Part shown: positions 50,839 through 53,223 of the stretch, piece by piece
How positions within the stretch are numbered: position 1 is the first letter of the stretch
How the letters are laid out: every line of letters starts with the position of its first letter
Assembly: GCF_002742265.1 (NCBI RefSeq)
Contig: NZ_MDGL01000054.1
Coordinates: forward strand, 1-53,223
From: Maribacter sp. 4G9
GTDB lineage: Bacteria > Bacteroidota > Bacteroidia > Flavobacteriales > Flavobacteriaceae
Reading direction: 5' to 3'
DNA length: 53,223 nucleotides
Notes under the pieces: generated by a model
What the model was told of the DNA's origin: nothing
Database searches by the model: none
What the model saw: only the letters and a program-made list of their open reading frames with translations
Program-made: the position numbers and the translations under genes

Positions 50839-51129
50839 ATGACGAAAGCGGAAATTGTATCGAAGATCTCAGACAAACTGGGAATTGAAAAAGGAGATGT
50901 ACAAGCGACAGTTGAATCCTTTATGGAAGAAGTAAAGACTTCTTTGGAAAGTGGAGATAATGTGTACCTGAGAGGTTTTGGCAGTTTTATAATCAAGACC
51001 AGGGCAGAGAAAACCGGTAGGAACATCTCGAAAAATACTACCATCAAAATCCCCGCCCATAACATTCCTGCATTTAAGCCGGCAAAGGTTTTTGTTGAAG
51101 GTGTAAAAAGCAACGTACAAGTAAAATAA
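50839..51129 (+). CDS. HU/IHF-family DNA-binding protein
   Basis: A 96-residue nucleoid protein: MTKAEIVSKISDKLGIEKGDVQATVESFMEEVKTSL helices, then the DNA-clasping arm GDNVYLRGFGSFIIKTRAEKTGRNISKNTTIKIPAHNIPAFKPAKVF, with Pro at the intercalating position. It bends and compacts DNA. A TATATTTG -7 element lies at 50794-50801. A 29-residue mS38-like gene follows 20 bp later on the same strand, so the two are probably co-transcribed. Confidence 0.96.
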   Translation: MTKAEIVSKISDKLGIEKGDVQATVESFMEEVKTSLESGDNVYLRGFGSFIIKTRAEKTGRNISKNTTIKIPAHNIPAFKPAKVFVEGVKSNVQVK

Positions 51130-51149
51130 TAATCTAAAAGAAGAACTTT

Positions 51150-51239
51150 ATGCCGAGCGGTAAGAAAAGAAAAAGACATAAGGTAGCTACCCATAAGCGT
51201 AAGAAGCGCAGAAGAGCTAACCGACACAAGAAAAAGTAG
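51150..51239 (+). CDS. 29-residue basic protein, AURKAIP1/COX24 (mS38)-like, probably ribosomal
   Basis: The ORF encodes MPSGKKRKRHKVATHKRKKR then RRANRHKKK: 18 of 29 residues are Lys or Arg. The pattern matches the AURKAIP1/COX24 domain, whose mitochondrial member mS38 is a small-subunit ribosomal protein. I recall this mini-gene between HU and rng in many Bacteroidota, which argues for a real protein. The stop codon sits inside the stem of the terminator at 51231-51257. It is too short for usual gene finders. Confidence 0.78.
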   Translation: MPSGKKRKRHKVATHKRKKRRRANRHKKK

Positions 51240-51262
51240 TTTTAGAAACTACTTTTTCGTTT
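51231..51262 (+). terminator. Terminator overlapping the mS38-like stop codon
   Basis: Perfect 12-bp arms AAAAAGTAGTTT (51231-51242) and AAACTACTTTTT (51246-51257). The left arm contains the TAG stop codon of the mini-gene. Confidence 0.82.
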
Positions 51263-51344
51263 TAATACCTACGTTCCTTGACATAGAGATTCCAAAGAGA
51301 CTCTCGGCAGATTTTTTAAATCTGTTTCAAGCATTGTTTAATCC

Positions 51345-51372
51345 ATCTATCCTACACTAACTGGGGATAGAT
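51345..51372 (+). other. Leader hairpin before rng
   Basis: Arms ATCTATCC (51345-51352) and GGATAGAT (51365-51372) pair perfectly, ending 14 nt before the GTG start. It may influence translation or be a cleavage site for the enzyme itself; RNase E/G genes are often autoregulated through leader structures. Confidence 0.35.
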
Positions 51373-51386
51373 ACAAATACATTCAG

Positions 51387-52934
51387 GTGAATAGAGAATT
51401 AATCGTAAGATCTAGTTCCAATGCCGTTGAATTTGCCATGCTAAAAGACGGAAAACTCACTGAACTCCATAAAGAGGAAGACAATAACGACTTTTCGGTA
51501 GGGGATATATTCCTTGCCAAAATTCGTAAACCCGTAACAGGTCTAAATGCCGCATTCGTTAATGTGGGTTACGAAAAAGACGCGTTCCTTCATTATCATG
51601 ATTTGGGACCACAACTGTCTTCTATGTTGAAGTTTATTAAACAGGTGAGTACCGGAAAACTAAAGGATTATTCCTTAAAAAACTTTCCGTTCGAAAAAGA
51701 TATTGACAAAAATGGTGTCATAACGGATGCCATTAAGGCCAATCAATCCCTTTTAGTGCAAATTGTAAAAGAACCGATATCGACCAAAGGACCCAGAATA
51801 AGTTCCGAGCTATCCATTGCCGGACGTTACCTGGTCATGGTGCCCTTTTCCGATCGTGTCTCCGTATCGCAGAAAATTGAAAGCAAAGAGGAGAAAGACC
51901 GATTGAAAAGACTTGTAAAAAGTATAAAACCAAAAGGTTTCGGGGTTATTATCAGAACGGTTGCAGAAGGCAAAAAAGTTGCGGAACTGGACAAAGACCT
52001 AGCAAACTTGCTGAATAAATGGTCGGCAATGTGCAAAAAATTATACAAGGCCCAGACGCCTTCAAAAGTATTAGTGGAGCTCAATAGGGCTTCCTCCATC
52101 CTTAGGGATGTCTTTAACGATAGCTTTACCGGAATTTATGTTGACGATCCCACATTATACGGGGAAATCAAGGACTATGTTGCCGAGATAGCCCCGGAGA
52201 AGGAATCCATAGTTAAACACTACAATACCAATGTCCCTATATTCGAAAAATTTGGAATAGACAGACAAATCAAGACTTCCTTTGGCCGCACGGCGACCAT
52301 GAGCAAAGGTGCTTACCTTATCATTGAACATACCGAGGCGTTACATGTAATTGACGTCAATAGCGGTAACCGTTCCAACAAGGCCAAGAACCAAGAAGAC
52401 ACTGCATTGGAAGTAAACCTTTTGGCGGCCTCGGAAATTGCGAGACAACTTCGCCTAAGGGATATGGGAGGCATCATCGTAGTGGATTTTATCGATATGG
52501 TAAAATCACAACATAGAAAGAAACTTTTTGACCATCTTAGGGATGAGATGAAAGACGACCGGGCAAAGCACAAAATTTTACCTCCCAGTAAATTTGGGCT
52601 CATTCAAATTACACGACAGCGTGTAAGGCCCGAAATGAATATTAAAACAACCGAAGAGAATCCAAACAAAGGCGGACAGGAGATTGAAGCTCCCATCGTT
52701 TTGATCAACAAAATCAACGTGGATTTGGAACGGCTCTTGAAAGGACCTGCAAAAGACAGCAGCATAACATTAAACATACATCCTTTCATAGCGGCCTACA
52801 TTTCAAAGGGATTCCCGTCCATTCGTACCAAGTGGTTCCTGGAACACAAGCGATGGATAAAGATTCAACCAAGGGATGCGTATACGTATCTCGAATACCG
52901 TTTTAAGAATAAGGACGGCAAAACAATATATTAA
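51387..52934 (+). CDS. rng: Ribonuclease G/E-family endoribonuclease
   Basis: Single-strand-specific endoribonuclease for rRNA maturation and mRNA decay. The 515-residue protein has an S1-like domain (about 35-125: VGDIFLAKIRKPVTGLNAAFVNVGYEKDAFLHYHDLG) and an RNase E/G catalytic core with LHVIDVNSGN (first metal-binding Asp) and RDMGGIIVVDFIDM (second Asp). ITRQRVRPEMN follows. The scaffold tail of RNase E is absent, as in RNase G. It starts with GTG at 51387 (NRELIVRSSSNAVEFAMLKDG matches the family start). A terminator follows. Confidence 0.96.
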   Translation: MNRELIVRSSSNAVEFAMLKDGKLTELHKEEDNNDFSVGDIFLAKIRKPVTGLNAAFVNVGYEKDAFLHYHDLGPQLSSMLKFIKQVSTGKLKDYSLKNFPFEKDIDKNGVITDAIKANQSLLVQIVKEPISTKGPRISSELSIAGRYLVMVPFSDRVSVSQKIESKEEKDRLKRLVKSIKPKGFGVIIRTVAEGKKVAELDKDLANLLNKWSAMCKKLYKAQTPSKVLVELNRASSILRDVFNDSFTGIYVDDPTLYGEIKDYVAEIAPEKESIVKHYNTNVPIFEKFGIDRQIKTSFGRTATMSKGAYLIIEHTEALHVIDVNSGNRSNKAKNQEDTALEVNLLAASEIARQLRLRDMGGIIVVDFIDMVKSQHRKKLFDHLRDEMKDDRAKHKILPPSKFGLIQITRQRVRPEMNIKTTEENPNKGGQEIEAPIVLINKINVDLERLLKGPAKDSSITLNIHPFIAAYISKGFPSIRTKWFLEHKRWIKIQPRDAYTYLEYRFKNKDGKTIY

Positions 52935-52942
52935 ATATTAAA

Positions 52943-52972
52943 GGCGACTTCCAAAAGAGGTCGCTTTTTTTG
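52943..52972 (+). terminator. Rho-independent terminator after rng
   Basis: Stem GGCGAC / GTCGCT-type (52943-52948 with 52960-52965) with additional pairing around CTTCC/GAGG, followed by a long T run, about 10 bp after the rng stop. Confidence 0.75.
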
Positions 52973-53133
52973 TTTCCGATTTTAAAATCAAATTTTATAA
53001 GGTCTGTACTTTATCTTAATGGACCGGATAGCATCATTCCTTGAATTGAAGTGGTTTAAACTTTTTTTGGATCGAAAGACAGGGTTGCAGAGATTTGTGT
53101 TGTGAAACATAAGTCAAACCAAAACAACCCTTT

Positions 53134-53223
53134 ATGTACTTTATTCTTGACAAAGATATGATAGAAGAATCAATAGTCGCATACCTTCCTTCACCTAGTC
53201 GTGGCTTTAACGTTACGGTACCC
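53134..53223 (+). CDS. Probable IS5-family transposase, N-terminal fragment (cut by window edge)
   Basis: Thirty codons are visible and the frame is open at the right edge: MYFILDKDMIEESIVAYLPS then PSRGFNVTVP. The pattern (a short acidic start, then I..YLP...RGF) resembles the N-terminal domain of IS5-group transposases of Bacteroidota, where RGFK.. is followed by a helix ending in a Trp-rich motif. Only the first part can be judged. The upstream 150 bp have no recognisable inverted repeat. Confidence 0.45.
   Translation, partial: MYFILDKDMIEESIVAYLPSPSRGFNVTVP

Noticed and set aside
1-53223. CRISPR array, rRNA or tRNA genes
   Set aside because: No regularly spaced repeats, no conserved rRNA blocks and no tRNA cloverleaf was recognised by eye.

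Overview
The window is chromosomal DNA of a member of the Flavobacteriaceae (Bacteroidota), probably marine. The evidence is the gldD and gldE gliding genes in the order mutY-ssb-gldE-gldD, a secreted protein with a type B type IX secretion (T9SS) sorting domain, ribosomal protein L21 with a helix-hairpin-helix tail, M16 peptidase pairs, DUF3098/DUF3127/DUF2490/DUF4199/DUF4301 proteins, almost no Shine-Dalgarno sequences, and Bacteroidota-type promoters (TTG - about 19 bp - TAnnTTTG). No rRNA, tRNA or CRISPR array was seen. Both edges run into insertion-sequence genes: an IS1595-type transposase on the left and probably an IS5-type transposase on the right.

Layout. 1-6.1 kb: transposase fragment, YugP-like Zn protease, alanine dehydrogenase and an oversized leucyl-tRNA synthetase. 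6.1-12.4 kb: T9SS-exported protein, then an ftsX-DUF3098-uppP-truB-TonB-like run, converging on a thioredoxin-fold gene. 12.6-19.1 kb: a minus-strand TetR / ABC / HlyD / TolC / YitT operon and a small secreted protein, with matching 17-bp palindromes at each end. 19.3-25.0 kb: small secreted proteins, tag, aat, DUF3127, a histidine kinase and HIT. 25.1-28.7 kb: an AT-rich accessory island with two toxin-antitoxin pairs, a CAT-like acetyltransferase, small orphan genes and two families of repeats. 28.9-37.0 kb: greA, a Rieske-like lipoprotein, a TPP-riboswitch-controlled TonB-dependent receptor, and a YkoF-PnuC-kinase/DUF4301 operon with a phosphopantetheinyl transferase. 37.1-53.2 kb: ahcY, M20 peptidase, 5' nucleotidase, rpmA/rplU, M16 pair, threonine dehydratase, gldD/gldE/ssb/mutY, HU, a tiny mS38-like protein and RNase G.

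The most striking object is leuS. Its 1169-residue product carries, in frame inside the editing domain, a 429-bp (143-codon) cassette encoding a complete DUF559 (PD-(D/E)XK/Vsr-like) nuclease. The cassette is bounded by imperfect terminal inverted repeats, each with a GC-rich hairpin. A solo copy of the same hairpin family, a second unrelated palindromic repeat and an atypical AT-rich segment before KMSKS lie elsewhere in the same gene, all in frame. This looks like a nuclease-bearing mobile cassette that lives inside an essential gene without an intein or intron.

Other systems worth attention are a secretion-type ABC protein whose ATPase motifs are all degenerate, a probable thiamine salvage locus (TPP riboswitch receptor, YkoF-like binder, PnuC-type transporter, P-loop kinase), a DUF3127 protein ending in the same acidic DLPF tip as SSB, and a CAT-like gene flanked by 56-bp direct repeats.
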